In this document: positions 41,990 to 51,297 of the stretch, in pieces
Position numbering within the stretch: the first letter of the stretch is position 1
Layout: each line of letters starts with the position of its first letter
Source of the DNA: Candidatus Poribacteria bacterium
Lineage (GTDB): Bacteria; Poribacteria; WGA-4E; WGA-3G
Direction of reading: 5' to 3'
Length of the DNA: 64,000 nt
Assembly: GCA_003635195.1 (NCBI GenBank)
Contig: PYIY01000072.1
Location: forward strand, 1-64,000
Notes under the pieces: model-generated
Seen by the model: the letters and a program-made list of their open reading frames with translations, nothing else
What the model was told of the DNA's origin: nothing
Databases searched by the model: none
Position numbers and translations under genes: made by a program

Positions 41990-42551
41990 ACGCAAAGCAC
42001 TGCCAGATGCCGGAATAATCAGACATGAATACATAAACGGCGAATTAATTGCGATGTCCGGTGCAAGTCGCGAGCATAATCTGATTACAGGTAATATCTT
42101 TGGTGAACTCCGCACTTTATTAAGAGGCAGCGAATGTGAAACCTACGCGAACGAGATGCGCGTAAGTACCCCTACGACGACCTCCTACTTCTACCCAGAT
42201 GTCGTTGTCGTTTGTGAAGAACCGCGCTTTGAAGACGATGTCTTTGACACACTTCTCAACCCCATTGTTTTGGTAGAGGTGCTCTCCCCTTCAACGCACG
42301 TTTATGATCGACGCGAAAAATTCGCACACTACCGACACCTCGCGTCGTTGCAGGAATACGTCCTCGTTGCCCAAGACAAAGTACTGGTCGAACACCACCG
42401 TCGCCAAGAAACACAAGAGCCTGCACCGGCTACAGGAAATGACTGGATTTTCACCGACTTCCAAAAACTTGAAGAAAGCCTGCCACTCACCTCCATCCAC
42501 TGCGAACTGCCTTTAGAAGAAATATACGAACGTGTCCTATTTTCTGATTAA
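41934..42551 (+). CDS. Uma2 family (DUF820) restriction-endonuclease-like protein
   Basis: The 205-aa protein shows the Uma2 pattern: RLTPEEYIAFERKA, ISGAS-like MSGASREHNLITGNIFGELR, FYPDVVVVCEE (catalytic Asp), PIVLVEVLSPSTHVYDRREK (catalytic Glu and downstream Lys) and YRHLASLQEYVLVAQ. This is a PD-(D/E)XK nuclease fold of unknown target. The start at 41934 has GGAGA 7 bases upstream and overlaps the AbrB gene. A second Uma2 gene lies at 57863. Confidence 0.88.
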   Translation: MATPAGQTRLTPEEYIAFERKALPDAGIIRHEYINGELIAMSGASREHNLITGNIFGELRTLLRGSECETYANEMRVSTPTTTSYFYPDVVVVCEEPRFEDDVFDTLLNPIVLVEVLSPSTHVYDRREKFAHYRHLASLQEYVLVAQDKVLVEHHRRQETQEPAPATGNDWIFTDFQKLEESLPLTSIHCELPLEEIYERVLFSD

Positions 42552-42564
42552 GGTTAAGACATCT

Positions 42565-45500
42565 ATGTCAAATAAAAACACATCTCTAAAATCCGGTATC
42601 AGAGACAACCTTCTTCGTGAAACAGTTCACGACTTTCTACAACAGGAAATTAAGAACGGTTCCGCCCTCTCCATCGTATCCGCCTACTTTACCATCTATG
42701 CTTACGAAAAAATGCAACATTCCCTCAACAAAATAGAGGAACTCCGATTTCTTTTCGGTGATCCCGATTTTGTCAAACGCATGGATCCGAACAATACAGA
42801 TAAAAAAGCGTTTGACATAACGGATACAGGCTTAGCACTCAACCAGCAACTCCGACAGAAACCGATTGCCAAAGCGTGTGCCGAATGGATAAAAGAGAAG
42901 GTCGAAATCCGCACGACCCGCGACGCAAATCTGATACACGGGAAGATGTACCATATCGCCAATAACGGTGTTGATAAAGCAATTCTCGGCAGCTCCAACT
43001 TTACGGTGCGCGGACTCGGACTCAGTTCAAATAACAGCAACATTGAACTCAACTTAGAGGTGGATAGTGATCGAGACCGGATTGATCTGAAGGCGTGGTT
43101 TGATGAACTCTGGAATAACGATGCACTCGTTGAAGATGTCAAAGAGAAAGTGCTGGCAAAACTAAAGCAGATAGGGCAAGATCACCCACCAGAACTCATC
43201 TATTACAAAACACTATACGAACTGTTCCGTGAAGAAATTGAGACCCGAAAAACAGACGAACAGACCCTTGAGGATATACATCTATACGACACAAAAATTT
43301 GGGACAAGTTATACGACTTCCAAAAAGAGGGCGCGAAAAGTGTTATTGCTCGGTTGTTGCGACACAACGGTTGTATTTTGGCGGATAGCGTCGGTTTAGG
43401 AAAAACATACACTGCACTCGCCGTGATAAAGTTCTTTGAATTGCGAAACGAACGCGTCCTTGTTCTCTGTCCGAAAAAACTTCGAGAAAATTGGGCACGC
43501 TATCCGGCACATAATGCACAAGCATCTAATGAGTTCCTTGACGATAAGTTCGGATACACCTTACTATCACACACCGACCTATCCAGATATAGCGGTGATT
43601 CTGGGGGTGTCAATCTATCAGATTTCAATTGGCAGAATTTTGACTTGATCGTGATTGACGAATCCCACAACTTCCGAAACGACAGCAAGCCCCGCGAGGA
43701 CAAGGACGGCAATTTCCGACACACCCGTTATTCCCGTCTATTAGAGGAAGTTATCAAGGAAGGCACGAAAACCAAAGTCCTAATGCTTTCCGCAACACCG
43801 GTAAATACATCACTTACCGACCTTCGCAATCAGATATATCTCATGACAGAAAAACGCGAGGATGTCTTTAGAAACAGTTTGGGGGTTAGCAATATCCGTA
43901 CTTTAATACGACGGGCACAAAAAGCCTTCAAGGCGTGGGAAGAAAATGCGACTAAAGGCGGCACAAGAGATAAAACAGAATTATTTGATACTTTAGGCAC
44001 AGAATTTTTCCAACTGCTCGGCGGCGTTTCTATCGCGCGTTCCCGAAGGCATATCATAAAATACTATGCCGAAGAGATAGAAAAAATTGGTGAATTCCCC
44101 ACACAACTGGATCCAATCAATTGCCATCCACCTACCGACCTGTCAGGTGAACTTTCATATAAAGCGTTGGCGGATCAGATAGGTGATTTTGAACTGTCCA
44201 TCTATAGACCCTCCAGTTATGTTATTGATGAAGCAGCAAAACAGCGGTTGGCAGATGAGAAAAAGCGACTCCGTTTCAATCAGGAAGACCGTGAGAAATT
44301 CCTCATCGGCATGATGCAGACCAACTTCCTCAAACGGTTGGAAAGTTCCGCTGACTCCCTCTCCAAAACGCTCAAACGCACTATCAACAAACACGATGAA
44401 ATGCTCGACAAGATTGAACGCTTTCAGAAAAACAGCAATATAGCAGATGCAGCAGCAAATGTCCTTCCCGATGATGATGAAGACGATGAGGAATTTTTAA
44501 TCAATCGTGCCAGAAACCCTTATCATCTCAAAGAATTGGATTGCACCCGATGGAAACTGGACATCATCCAAGATAAACAGACCCTAACCGCTGCGTTGGA
44601 AAAAGTAAAATCCATCACGCCAGAAAGAGATGGAAAATTGAAAGCGATTAAAAAGCATATTCGAGACAAGGTACTAAACCCTACGGAAGATAAGGACGGA
44701 AACCCGAATCGGAAGTTGCTCATCTTCACCACCTTCAAGGATACGGCAGAATATCTCTATGATAACTTGGCTGAACTCACTTCGGAACTAAATCTAAACA
44801 TGGCACTGGTTTCTGGAGATATGACGCGAACGACCTCCGGAGAAAATAAATTCAACGCTATTCTCACAAACTTCGCACCACGCGCCAGAGGACGTTCTGA
44901 TGACACAAGCGACACTATAGACCTGATTATTGCGACAGACTGTATCTCAGAAGGGCAAAACCTTCAGGATTGCGATACTGTCCTCAACTACGATATACAC
45001 TGGAATCCCGTCCGTATCATGCAACGGTTTGGACGGATTGACAGGATCGGGAGCAATAACGTCGCCGTCAAGATGATTAACTATTGGCCCACCGAAGATA
45101 TGGAGGTCTATCTCCGTTTGCGCAATCGCGTTGAATCCCGCATGGCACTCGCCGATGCCACCGCAAGTGGTGATGACGACCCATTGAATGAATCGGCTTA
45201 TGAACAGGCACAGATGGAACTCAATTTCCGGGATCAGCAGTTAGAACGGCTCCGTGAAGAGGTGCTTGATTTAGATGATCTCTCTGACGGTGTAGTAATG
45301 AGCGATTTTACGTTAGATTATTTCTTCGCACAACTCCTGAAGTATCTCGAAAGAAATAGAGCGAAACTTGAGGCAACACCTGATGGTGCTTATGCTGTTA
45401 CCAACAACGAAAATAACCCCACGGAAAACGGTGTCATCTTCTTTCTTCAACAAACAAACGCAAGTGCAGATAAACAGCAGAAAACCGTCAGTCCCATCCA

Positions 45501-45843
45501 TCCGTACTATGCCGTTTATATCCGAAACAGTGGCGATATCCGTTACGGGTGTATCAATGCCAAACAGGTGTTGGATCTCTTTGAAGCATCTACTGTTGGC
45601 AAGGAGAACGCAATAGATGATCTGTGTCTCTGGTTTGACCAAGAAACCGAATACGGTGATAACATGGCACATTACAACAAACTTTTGGACACCGTCATTT
45701 CACATATCACACGGTCGCATACGAAAACGCAGAGCCAAATTTTGAAGAGCGGTAGTCCCCGCGATGCAAAACTCACACCAACATCCAAAGCACCTAAAGA
45801 CACTGGCAATTTCAAATTGGTGACATGGTTGGTGATTGCATGA
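42565..45843 (+). CDS. PLD-like nuclease fused to a SNF2-type helicase
   Basis: The 1092-aa protein has an N-terminal phospholipase-D-like domain with one HKD-type motif (HGKMYHIANNG, about 125-135, and GSSNFTVRG, about 142-150). A superfamily 2 helicase core follows: Walker A ADSVGLGKTYTA (about 273-284), DESHNF (about 365-370), LSATPVNTSL, then the C-terminal half with ATDCISEGQNLQDCD and QRFGRIDRIGS. Such PLD-helicases resemble RapA/DrmD-type enzymes of restriction-like defence systems. An HTH gene and a PglX-like methyltransferase follow. The start at 42565 (MSNKN) has AAGG upstream. No complete DISARM or BREX set is present. Confidence 0.87.
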   Translation: MSNKNTSLKSGIRDNLLRETVHDFLQQEIKNGSALSIVSAYFTIYAYEKMQHSLNKIEELRFLFGDPDFVKRMDPNNTDKKAFDITDTGLALNQQLRQKPIAKACAEWIKEKVEIRTTRDANLIHGKMYHIANNGVDKAILGSSNFTVRGLGLSSNNSNIELNLEVDSDRDRIDLKAWFDELWNNDALVEDVKEKVLAKLKQIGQDHPPELIYYKTLYELFREEIETRKTDEQTLEDIHLYDTKIWDKLYDFQKEGAKSVIARLLRHNGCILADSVGLGKTYTALAVIKFFELRNERVLVLCPKKLRENWARYPAHNAQASNEFLDDKFGYTLLSHTDLSRYSGDSGGVNLSDFNWQNFDLIVIDESHNFRNDSKPREDKDGNFRHTRYSRLLEEVIKEGTKTKVLMLSATPVNTSLTDLRNQIYLMTEKREDVFRNSLGVSNIRTLIRRAQKAFKAWEENATKGGTRDKTELFDTLGTEFFQLLGGVSIARSRRHIIKYYAEEIEKIGEFPTQLDPINCHPPTDLSGELSYKALADQIGDFELSIYRPSSYVIDEAAKQRLADEKKRLRFNQEDREKFLIGMMQTNFLKRLESSADSLSKTLKRTINKHDEMLDKIERFQKNSNIADAAANVLPDDDEDDEEFLINRARNPYHLKELDCTRWKLDIIQDKQTLTAALEKVKSITPERDGKLKAIKKHIRDKVLNPTEDKDGNPNRKLLIFTTFKDTAEYLYDNLAELTSELNLNMALVSGDMTRTTSGENKFNAILTNFAPRARGRSDDTSDTIDLIIATDCISEGQNLQDCDTVLNYDIHWNPVRIMQRFGRIDRIGSNNVAVKMINYWPTEDMEVYLRLRNRVESRMALADATASGDDDPLNESAYEQAQMELNFRDQQLERLREEVLDLDDLSDGVVMSDFTLDYFFAQLLKYLERNRAKLEATPDGAYAVTNNENNPTENGVIFFLQQTNASADKQQKTVSPIHPYYAVYIRNSGDIRYGCINAKQVLDLFEASTVGKENAIDDLCLWFDQETEYGDNMAHYNKLLDTVISHITRSHTKTQSQILKSGSPRDAKLTPTSKAPKDTGNFKLVTWLVIA

Positions 45844-45854
45844 TTTTCTGAATC

Positions 45855-45884
45855 TTGACTTTTTATAATGGGGCATGGTATCAT
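45855..45884 (+). promoter_or_regulatory. Promoter of the HTH regulator
   Basis: TTGACT (45855-45860), 18 bp, TATCAT (45879-45884), 24 bp before the ATG. An AT-rich TTTTTATAATGG lies between the boxes. Confidence 0.6.
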
Positions 45885-45908
45885 ATTTCAAAGGAGAGAC
45901 ATATAACA

Positions 45909-46325
45909 ATGAAAATTTACCGAACATGGCATGCTTTCCTCATTGAACAACTCGCGGAAGAAGAAAGTGTGAGCGGTTATCTCGATGCAGTCATAGAAGA
46001 ATATCAGGTCCACAAGAATCTCGCCATAATTCAGTTGGCACTTCAGTATGTCGTTGAAGCAAAGGGCGGAATTTCTGCACTCGCCAAGAAAATAGATATT
46101 GAACCACACCTCCTATCGGAAGTGTCAGATAGCACGAAAACACCAAAAATTGATCCACTTAGCACCGTTCTTAACGCGCTTGGGTGTCAACTATCAATTG
46201 CACCACTGTCATCTACAAATCTACAGCTTGAAGATACGACTGAGGATTCTTCAGTTGCCTCACCAGAGTTAGTAACCTCTAATCCCAAACTTGATGAACA
46301 CCACGTTTCAACAGAGGAAGGGTAA
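45909..46325 (+). CDS. HTH regulator / addiction-module antidote-like protein
   Basis: The 138-aa protein resembles the HI1420-type antidote proteins: YLDAVIEEYQVHKNLAIIQL, VVEAKGGISALAKKIDIEPH (helix-turn-helix) and DPLSTVLNALGCQLSIAPL. The C-terminal 45 residues are acidic and probably disordered. AAAGGAGAG lies 11 bases before the ATG. It has its own promoter and sits between the PLD-helicase and the methyltransferase genes, so it may regulate this locus. No matching HigB-like toxin is adjacent. Confidence 0.75.
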   Translation: MKIYRTWHAFLIEQLAEEESVSGYLDAVIEEYQVHKNLAIIQLALQYVVEAKGGISALAKKIDIEPHLLSEVSDSTKTPKIDPLSTVLNALGCQLSIAPLSSTNLQLEDTTEDSSVASPELVTSNPKLDEHHVSTEEG

Positions 46326-46387
46326 TTATGAGTCATCTATTTTCATAGTCGGGTTATGTAGGTTTCAGAAAAGAAATCAGATAGAAC

Positions 46388-49300
46388 ATGAACAAAGAAG
46401 CAATCAAATCCGTACTATCAGCAATCCCCACCGGTGATTTCTTAGAAAAATCGAGAGATCTCTTGGCAACGATAGGCTACCGCAGCGAACGCACGCTTGA
46501 ACTCTCCGGCACCGTCCACGACTTTCTTGAAGAATTCCCACCACTGAACCCGAACACCAGAACCGAACAAGAATTCCGCAAAAACACCGAATCTGTGCAA
46601 CTCGTGTTCCAGTTCACAAGCGATGAAATCGCTGACGATATTCAGCAAAGACTCTTCGAGTCAGACGGTTTCGACAAAGGCAACATAAAAAGTTTCCTGT
46701 TCTGTGCAGTTGAACTAAAAGATAACAACTATTCCCGAACCAAATACGCCGAGTTCACACGAGAAATCAATAAAAGACTGTTCGCACCCACTGTGATCTT
46801 ATTTCGCGCAGGGAATCGTTTGACGGTTGCATTTGCCGATCGCCGTCCAGATAAAACGAACGAGGACCGCGATGTACTCGGACAAGTCACCCTCATCAAA
46901 GACATCCGTTTGGAAAATCCACACCGCGCACATCTTGACATCCTGTCTGAACTCTCACTTGCGGAATGCGTCAAATGGATAGATGAGAAACAAAAACCGA
47001 AAAACTTTGACGGTCTACTATCAGCGTGGCTTGCCAAACTGGATATCGAGGAACTCAACAAACAGTTCTATCGAAAACTGTTCGCCTGGTATGAATGGGC
47101 AGTTAAAGAGGCAACGTTCCCAACAGACGAAAACCGCACCCTAAAACCAGCGGAGCATGTGATACGCCTCATCACGCGTCTACTCTTTATCTGGTTTATC
47201 AAGGAAAAGGGACTGATCGCCGAGGAATTATTCAACAAATCACAAATCCAAGACCTACTGAAAGAGGACAACTTTGATAACGGCGATGCCTACTATCGCG
47301 CTGTCCTCCAAAACCTCTTTTTCGCCACACTGAACACCGAAATAGACAAGCGAAAGTTCAGCACCGTCGGCTACACCACAAATCGTGATTTCTCACGCTA
47401 TCGCTATAAGAATCAGATGCACGACCCCGATAAACTACTGGAATTGTTCGGCAAAACCCCGTTCATCAACGGCGGGTTGTTCGATTGTCTGGATAGCTGG
47501 GAAGCAACAGGACAAGAGAGTTACCGCATAGACTGTTTCTCTGATAATCAGTCCCATAAGTTATCCATCCCCAACCGCCTCTTTTTTGACGAAAACCGAG
47601 GACTTCTTCCGCTACTTGAACACTACAAATTCACCGTTGAGGAAAACACACCGATAGAGCAGGAAGTCGCACTTGACCCCGAACTACTTGGTAGGGTGTT
47701 TGAGAATCTACTCGCCGCCTACAACCCTGAAACTGGGGCAACAGTACGGAAACAGACCGGATCCTACTACACCCCACGCGCGATTGTTGACTATATGGTA
47801 GAAGAAGCGTTAGTCGCCACGTTATCCCAAAAATGCAACCCAACCGATGGTGACACAAAACTGTGGGATGAACGGCTCCACTATCTCCTCGACTATGCAC
47901 AAGCCTTTGACGATGCCAATGAATGGTTTGATGATACCGAGACAGATGGCATCGTCCGAGCCATTTCTGAACTGAAGGTCCTGGATCCGGCAGTCGGTTC
48001 CGGGGCGTTCCCGATGGGGATGCTCCACAAACTGACACTTGCACTCCGCAGACTTGACCCAGATAACAGTCGATGGGAACAATTACAGAAGGAACGCGCC
48101 GTCCAACGCGCAGAAGTCGCTTTTGATACACAAGATGACGAAGCACGCCGTGAAGAACTCGTTGAAATTGACGAAACTTTCAAACGCTACCGAGATTCAG
48201 ACTTCGGACGCAAGTTATATCTCATCCAAAACAGTATCTTCGGTGTAGACATCCAACCCGTGGCATGCCAAATCGCCAAACTCCGCTTCTTCATATCTCT
48301 CGCAATTGAGCAGGCACCGGAGCAGAACGCAGAGAACTTCGGTATCAAACCGCTGCCGAATTTAGAGACACGTTTTATTGCGGCAAACACACTGATCGGT
48401 CTCAAGGCGCAAGGAACATTGACGAGCAACACAGCACAAGATTTGGAACGAGCACTGCGCGACAACCGCGAGCAGCATTTCCACGCCACCACTCGCCAAC
48501 GCAAACGCGCATGCAAAATTAAGGACGAAGAATTGCGAATAGAATTGGCAACCGAACTAAAACGTTTCGGCATGCCAGCAGACGATGCTGAAAGGATTGC
48601 CCGTTGGGATCCCTACGACCAAAACGCCACCGCCGATTGGTTCGACTCGGAATGGATGTTCGGAATCACAGAAGGGTTTGATGTAGTCATTGGCAATCCG
48701 CCTTACATTAGTCACGATAAAATCCCAAAACAACTTAAAGTCCAAATCAAGAATCATTACCAGTCATACCAGCCATTTGCAGACGTATATTGTTATTTCA
48801 TTGAAAAGGCATTAGAACTACAGAGTAAGAGCGGTATTCTTGGTCTCATTACTTCAAATTCGTACTTAAGAGCGGAATATGGAGCACCAATCCGAAACCT
48901 ACTGCTAAGTAAAAATACACTGCTTAGAGTATTGAATATTGAGGACTCACAGGTTTTCGAGAGTGCAATTGTTAATGTTGCGATAATTGTTTCTCGTAAA
49001 CAGACAAATTCCACTGATGACCTTTGCATTGTTGTTAATTCTCCATTTTCAGGTAATAGTTTCGCTGACTTTGCGAAAATCAATGGCTTTAATTATCCTC
49101 AAGCGTACTTTAATTCAAAGTCGTGGAATCTTGCAGAACCAAAACTTGTTGAACTGCAAAAGAAACTGGAATTATCAGGAAAAACCCTTGAAGAGTTTCG
49201 GACGAAAATTAGACTTGGGATTGCTACTGGCAGCAACGAAGCCTTTCTCATCAATGAAAATCAAAAACGGGAATTTTGTGAGAAAAATCCCATCAATGCT

Positions 49301-49939
49301 GAAATCATAAAACCCGTCTTGAGAGGTCGGGACATTTCACGCTACAGTTACACTTTACCTGGGCAGTATATCCTACTCTCCAAAAATGGAGTTAATGTAG
49401 AAAGAGATTATCCTGATATATACGAACATTTAGAGTCGTTTGGAGATAGATTCAAAAATCGTGGAGCGCGGGGACAACATTGGACTAATCTACGAGCTTG
49501 TTCATTCTATGATGACTTCAAAAAGGAAAAGATCGTGTGGATTGAATTATCGGATTTGGGGAGGTTTGCCCTATGTGATGAAGAAATCTATTTACTCAAC
49601 TCAGCGTACTTTTTGTTACCACCTTCCGGTATAGATTCAAAATTTCTTCTTGGCATCCTAAATTCAAGCACAATTCGTTTTTACTTGAGTCTTGTTGCAG
49701 AAACAAGTGGAATGGGAACAAGCCGTTGGATTAACAATTATGTGAAAGAATTTCCAATACCAGTGATTGCTCATGAGCAACAAACTGAAATCATTGAAAT
49801 CGTCAATCAAATCCTTGATGCTAAACGCACCGACCCGAACGCTGACACTTCTGGCCTTGAAGATGAAATTGATAAACTGGTGTATGAATTGTATAATTTA
49901 ACGGAAGATGAGATTGCGATTGTGGAGGGGAATGCCTGA
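46388..49939 (+). CDS. Large adenine-specific DNA methyltransferase (PglX/Eco57I type)
   Basis: The 1183-aa protein has an N-terminal nuclease-like or scaffold region (about 1-380). A gamma-class N6-adenine methyltransferase core follows, with motif I VLDPAVGSGAFPMGML (about 530-545) and motif IV IGNPPYISHD (about 766-775). The C-terminal part (from about 830) looks like a target-recognition domain (GRDISRYSY, NPIPV-like FPIPVIAHEQQTEIIEIVNQ). This is the layout of PglX, DrmMI and Eco57I-type enzymes. Its stop codon TGA (49937-49939) is also the first part of a CCGCG repeat. It probably acts with the PLD-helicase. The ribosome binding site is weak. Confidence 0.9.
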   Translation: MNKEAIKSVLSAIPTGDFLEKSRDLLATIGYRSERTLELSGTVHDFLEEFPPLNPNTRTEQEFRKNTESVQLVFQFTSDEIADDIQQRLFESDGFDKGNIKSFLFCAVELKDNNYSRTKYAEFTREINKRLFAPTVILFRAGNRLTVAFADRRPDKTNEDRDVLGQVTLIKDIRLENPHRAHLDILSELSLAECVKWIDEKQKPKNFDGLLSAWLAKLDIEELNKQFYRKLFAWYEWAVKEATFPTDENRTLKPAEHVIRLITRLLFIWFIKEKGLIAEELFNKSQIQDLLKEDNFDNGDAYYRAVLQNLFFATLNTEIDKRKFSTVGYTTNRDFSRYRYKNQMHDPDKLLELFGKTPFINGGLFDCLDSWEATGQESYRIDCFSDNQSHKLSIPNRLFFDENRGLLPLLEHYKFTVEENTPIEQEVALDPELLGRVFENLLAAYNPETGATVRKQTGSYYTPRAIVDYMVEEALVATLSQKCNPTDGDTKLWDERLHYLLDYAQAFDDANEWFDDTETDGIVRAISELKVLDPAVGSGAFPMGMLHKLTLALRRLDPDNSRWEQLQKERAVQRAEVAFDTQDDEARREELVEIDETFKRYRDSDFGRKLYLIQNSIFGVDIQPVACQIAKLRFFISLAIEQAPEQNAENFGIKPLPNLETRFIAANTLIGLKAQGTLTSNTAQDLERALRDNREQHFHATTRQRKRACKIKDEELRIELATELKRFGMPADDAERIARWDPYDQNATADWFDSEWMFGITEGFDVVIGNPPYISHDKIPKQLKVQIKNHYQSYQPFADVYCYFIEKALELQSKSGILGLITSNSYLRAEYGAPIRNLLLSKNTLLRVLNIEDSQVFESAIVNVAIIVSRKQTNSTDDLCIVVNSPFSGNSFADFAKINGFNYPQAYFNSKSWNLAEPKLVELQKKLELSGKTLEEFRTKIRLGIATGSNEAFLINENQKREFCEKNPINAEIIKPVLRGRDISRYSYTLPGQYILLSKNGVNVERDYPDIYEHLESFGDRFKNRGARGQHWTNLRACSFYDDFKKEKIVWIELSDLGRFALCDEEIYLLNSAYFLLPPSGIDSKFLLGILNSSTIRFYLSLVAETSGMGTSRWINNYVKEFPIPVIAHEQQTEIIEIVNQILDAKRTDPNADTSGLEDEIDKLVYELYNLTEDEIAIVEGNA

Positions 49940-50135
49940 ATCGCGGATTACGCGGATGACACGGATTAACGCGGATTTTAAGAGCATCGCATCAGCACAG
50001 CCTATGAGCGTGTCAACATCCTATATTAGCAAACATGAGAATACAATTTGATGATACCAAAGTCAATAATCCGCGAAATCTGCGTAATCCGTGATAATCC
50101 GCGATTCAGACAACAAAGATAATCCGCGATTCCAA
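49936..50135. repeat. CCGCG-family inverted repeat pair after the methyltransferase gene
   Basis: The left arm (49936-49978) reads CTGAATCGCGGATTACGCGG onward. The right arm (50068-50109) is its inverted counterpart ending AATCCGCGATTCAG. A short extra copy follows (50116-50135). The arms are about 43 bp and flank about 90 bp of unrelated sequence. Within an arm, ATCCGCG-like units recur every 9-10 bases. The 221-bp gap holds no gene. Confidence 0.8.
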
Positions 50136-50160
50136 CAACCACCTACGTGAAGGACACCAA

Positions 50161-50568
50161 ATGAACACTAATTTGAAATACAAAGACATAACAGAAAAAA
50201 TCATCGGAGCAGCATTTGAGGTGCATAAGTTTTTAGGTAACGGCTTCCAAGAATTGATTTACCAGCGAGCGTTAGCAATTGAGATGCAAAAAGCGGGGTT
50301 GGAATTTGCTAGGGAAATTAAGCAGGACATTTACTATAAAGATTTTTTGAAGCCCATCGGTACGCGTAGAGCAGATTTTGTAGTAGCAGGAAAAGTATTA
50401 GTTGAATTGAAGGCTATTACTGAATTAGAAGCTGTACATGAGGCACAATTATTAAATTACTTGAAGGCGTATCGTTTGGAAGTCGGTTTATTAATCAACT
50501 TCGGTGAGAAAAGTTTAAACTACAAAAGACTAATTCTCTCACAACGCAATCCGGGTACACACAGTTGA
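50161..50568 (+). CDS. GxxExxY family protein
   Basis: The 135-aa protein carries the naming motif as Gly-Phe-Gln-Glu-Leu-Ile-Tyr in LGNGFQELIYQRAL, then RRADFVVAGKVLVELKAI (PD-(D/E)XK-like Asp and Glu-x-Lys) and EAQLLNYLKAYRLEVGLLINFG. The family is a putative nuclease of unknown role, often found among mobile or defence genes. AAGGA lies 7 bases before the ATG. It is bounded by CCGCG repeats on both sides and has no obvious partner gene. Confidence 0.88.
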   Translation: MNTNLKYKDITEKIIGAAFEVHKFLGNGFQELIYQRALAIEMQKAGLEFAREIKQDIYYKDFLKPIGTRRADFVVAGKVLVELKAITELEAVHEAQLLNYLKAYRLEVGLLINFGEKSLNYKRLILSQRNPGTHS

Positions 50569-50582
50569 CGCTGCTTTCTTTT

Positions 50583-50791
50583 TGAATCGCGGATTTTCGC
50601 GGATTTATCGGATGACGCGGATTTTTGACGCTGGTGTCGTCAAATTATATTGTGTGAGGTTGTCAAAATCGGGCATCCACACGCGCGAAGGGTTGTCCCA
50701 ATGCAATAACTTAGAATCCGCGAAATCTGTGTCATCCGCCTAATCCGCGATTCCGAAAAGAGAGGTAATCCGCGAAAATCCGAGATTCAGA
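50583..50791. repeat. CCGCG-family inverted repeat pair after the GxxExxY gene
   Basis: The left arm (50583-50626) reads TGAATCGCGGATTTTCGCGG onward. The right arm (50709-50751) is an inverted copy ending TAATCCGCGATTCC. A third partial copy lies at 50764-50791. About 80 bp of sequence unlike that at 49980-50066 lies between the arms. The 360-bp gap otherwise holds only the next promoter. Confidence 0.8.
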
Positions 50792-50866
50792 CAACAGAAA
50801 AATCCATTCTCTTCCCAAAAACACCCATCCCAAATCCTGCCAATTAGAAATTGCCCACTAAAACCG

Positions 50867-50895
50867 TTGATAACCGACGCGAGTTGTGGTATACT
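50867..50895 (+). promoter_or_regulatory. Sigma70-type promoter of the DUF433 gene
   Basis: TTGATA (50867-50872), 17 bp, TATACT (50890-50895), 33 bp before the ATG. Confidence 0.75.
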
Positions 50896-50928
50896 TTTTT
50901 CAACTATTTGTAGGCAAAGGTGAATACC

Positions 50929-51195
50929 ATGAACGACTATAGAGACATTATTACCATTGAACCGGGTAAACGCAGCGGGCAGCCATGTATTCGGGGAATG
51001 CGGATCACCGTTTACGATGTCTTTGAATACTTGGCATCGGGTATGACCGTAGCGGAAGTGCTTCACGATTTCCCCGAGTTAACCGAGACAGATATTCGCG
51101 CCTGCTTTGCTTACGCTGCGGACAAAGAAAAATCGCAGATGGTCGTTTACACAAGTACCAAAATCAATAATCCGCGAAATCTGTGTCATCCATGA
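50929..51195 (+). CDS. DUF433 domain protein with repeat-encoded C-terminus
   Basis: The 88-aa protein has the DUF433 pattern: ITIEPGKRSGQPCIRGMRIT, VYDVFEYLASGMTVAEVLHD and FPELTETDIRACFAYAAD, a winged-helix-like small domain found in VapB-like antitoxins. The ATG at 50929 has AAAGGTG 6 bases upstream and is preferred to the GTG at 50920. The last ten residues (INNPRNLCHP) and the stop codon are encoded by a CCGCG repeat that begins at 51167, so the natural end has probably been replaced. No PIN-like toxin partner (DUF5615) follows. Confidence 0.82.
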   Translation: MNDYRDIITIEPGKRSGQPCIRGMRITVYDVFEYLASGMTVAEVLHDFPELTETDIRACFAYAADKEKSQMVVYTSTKINNPRNLCHP

Positions 51196-51213
51196 TAATC
51201 CGCGATTCTGACA
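51167..51213. repeat. CCGCG-family repeat, single direct copy
   Basis: It reads AATAATCCGCGAAATCTGTG, then TCATCCATGATAATCCGCG and ATTCTGAC. It overlaps the 3' end of the DUF433 gene and is followed 17 bp later by the promoter of the first FRG gene. Confidence 0.82.
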
Positions 51214-51230
51214 GTTCCGCAAAATTGAAA

Positions 51231-51259
51231 TTGACAAGCGAGCGCGAACATAGTATGAT
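51231..51259 (+). promoter_or_regulatory. Sigma70-type promoter of FRG+TPR pair 1
   Basis: TTGACA (51231-51236), 17 bp, TATGAT (51254-51259), 38 bp before the TTG start. Confidence 0.77.
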
Positions 51260-51297
51260 TTAATATCGGAAAGAATCCATATTGTGGAGAACAGCGT

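Noticed and set aside
45909-46325. HigBA-type toxin-antitoxin pair
   Set aside because: The antidote-like protein is plausible, but no HigB/RelE-like toxin gene lies beside it, so only a regulator is annotated.
42565-49939. Complete DISARM or BREX system
   Set aside because: Helicase and methyltransferase are present, but DrmA, DrmB, PglZ, BrxA, BrxB and BrxC are absent from the flanking sequence.
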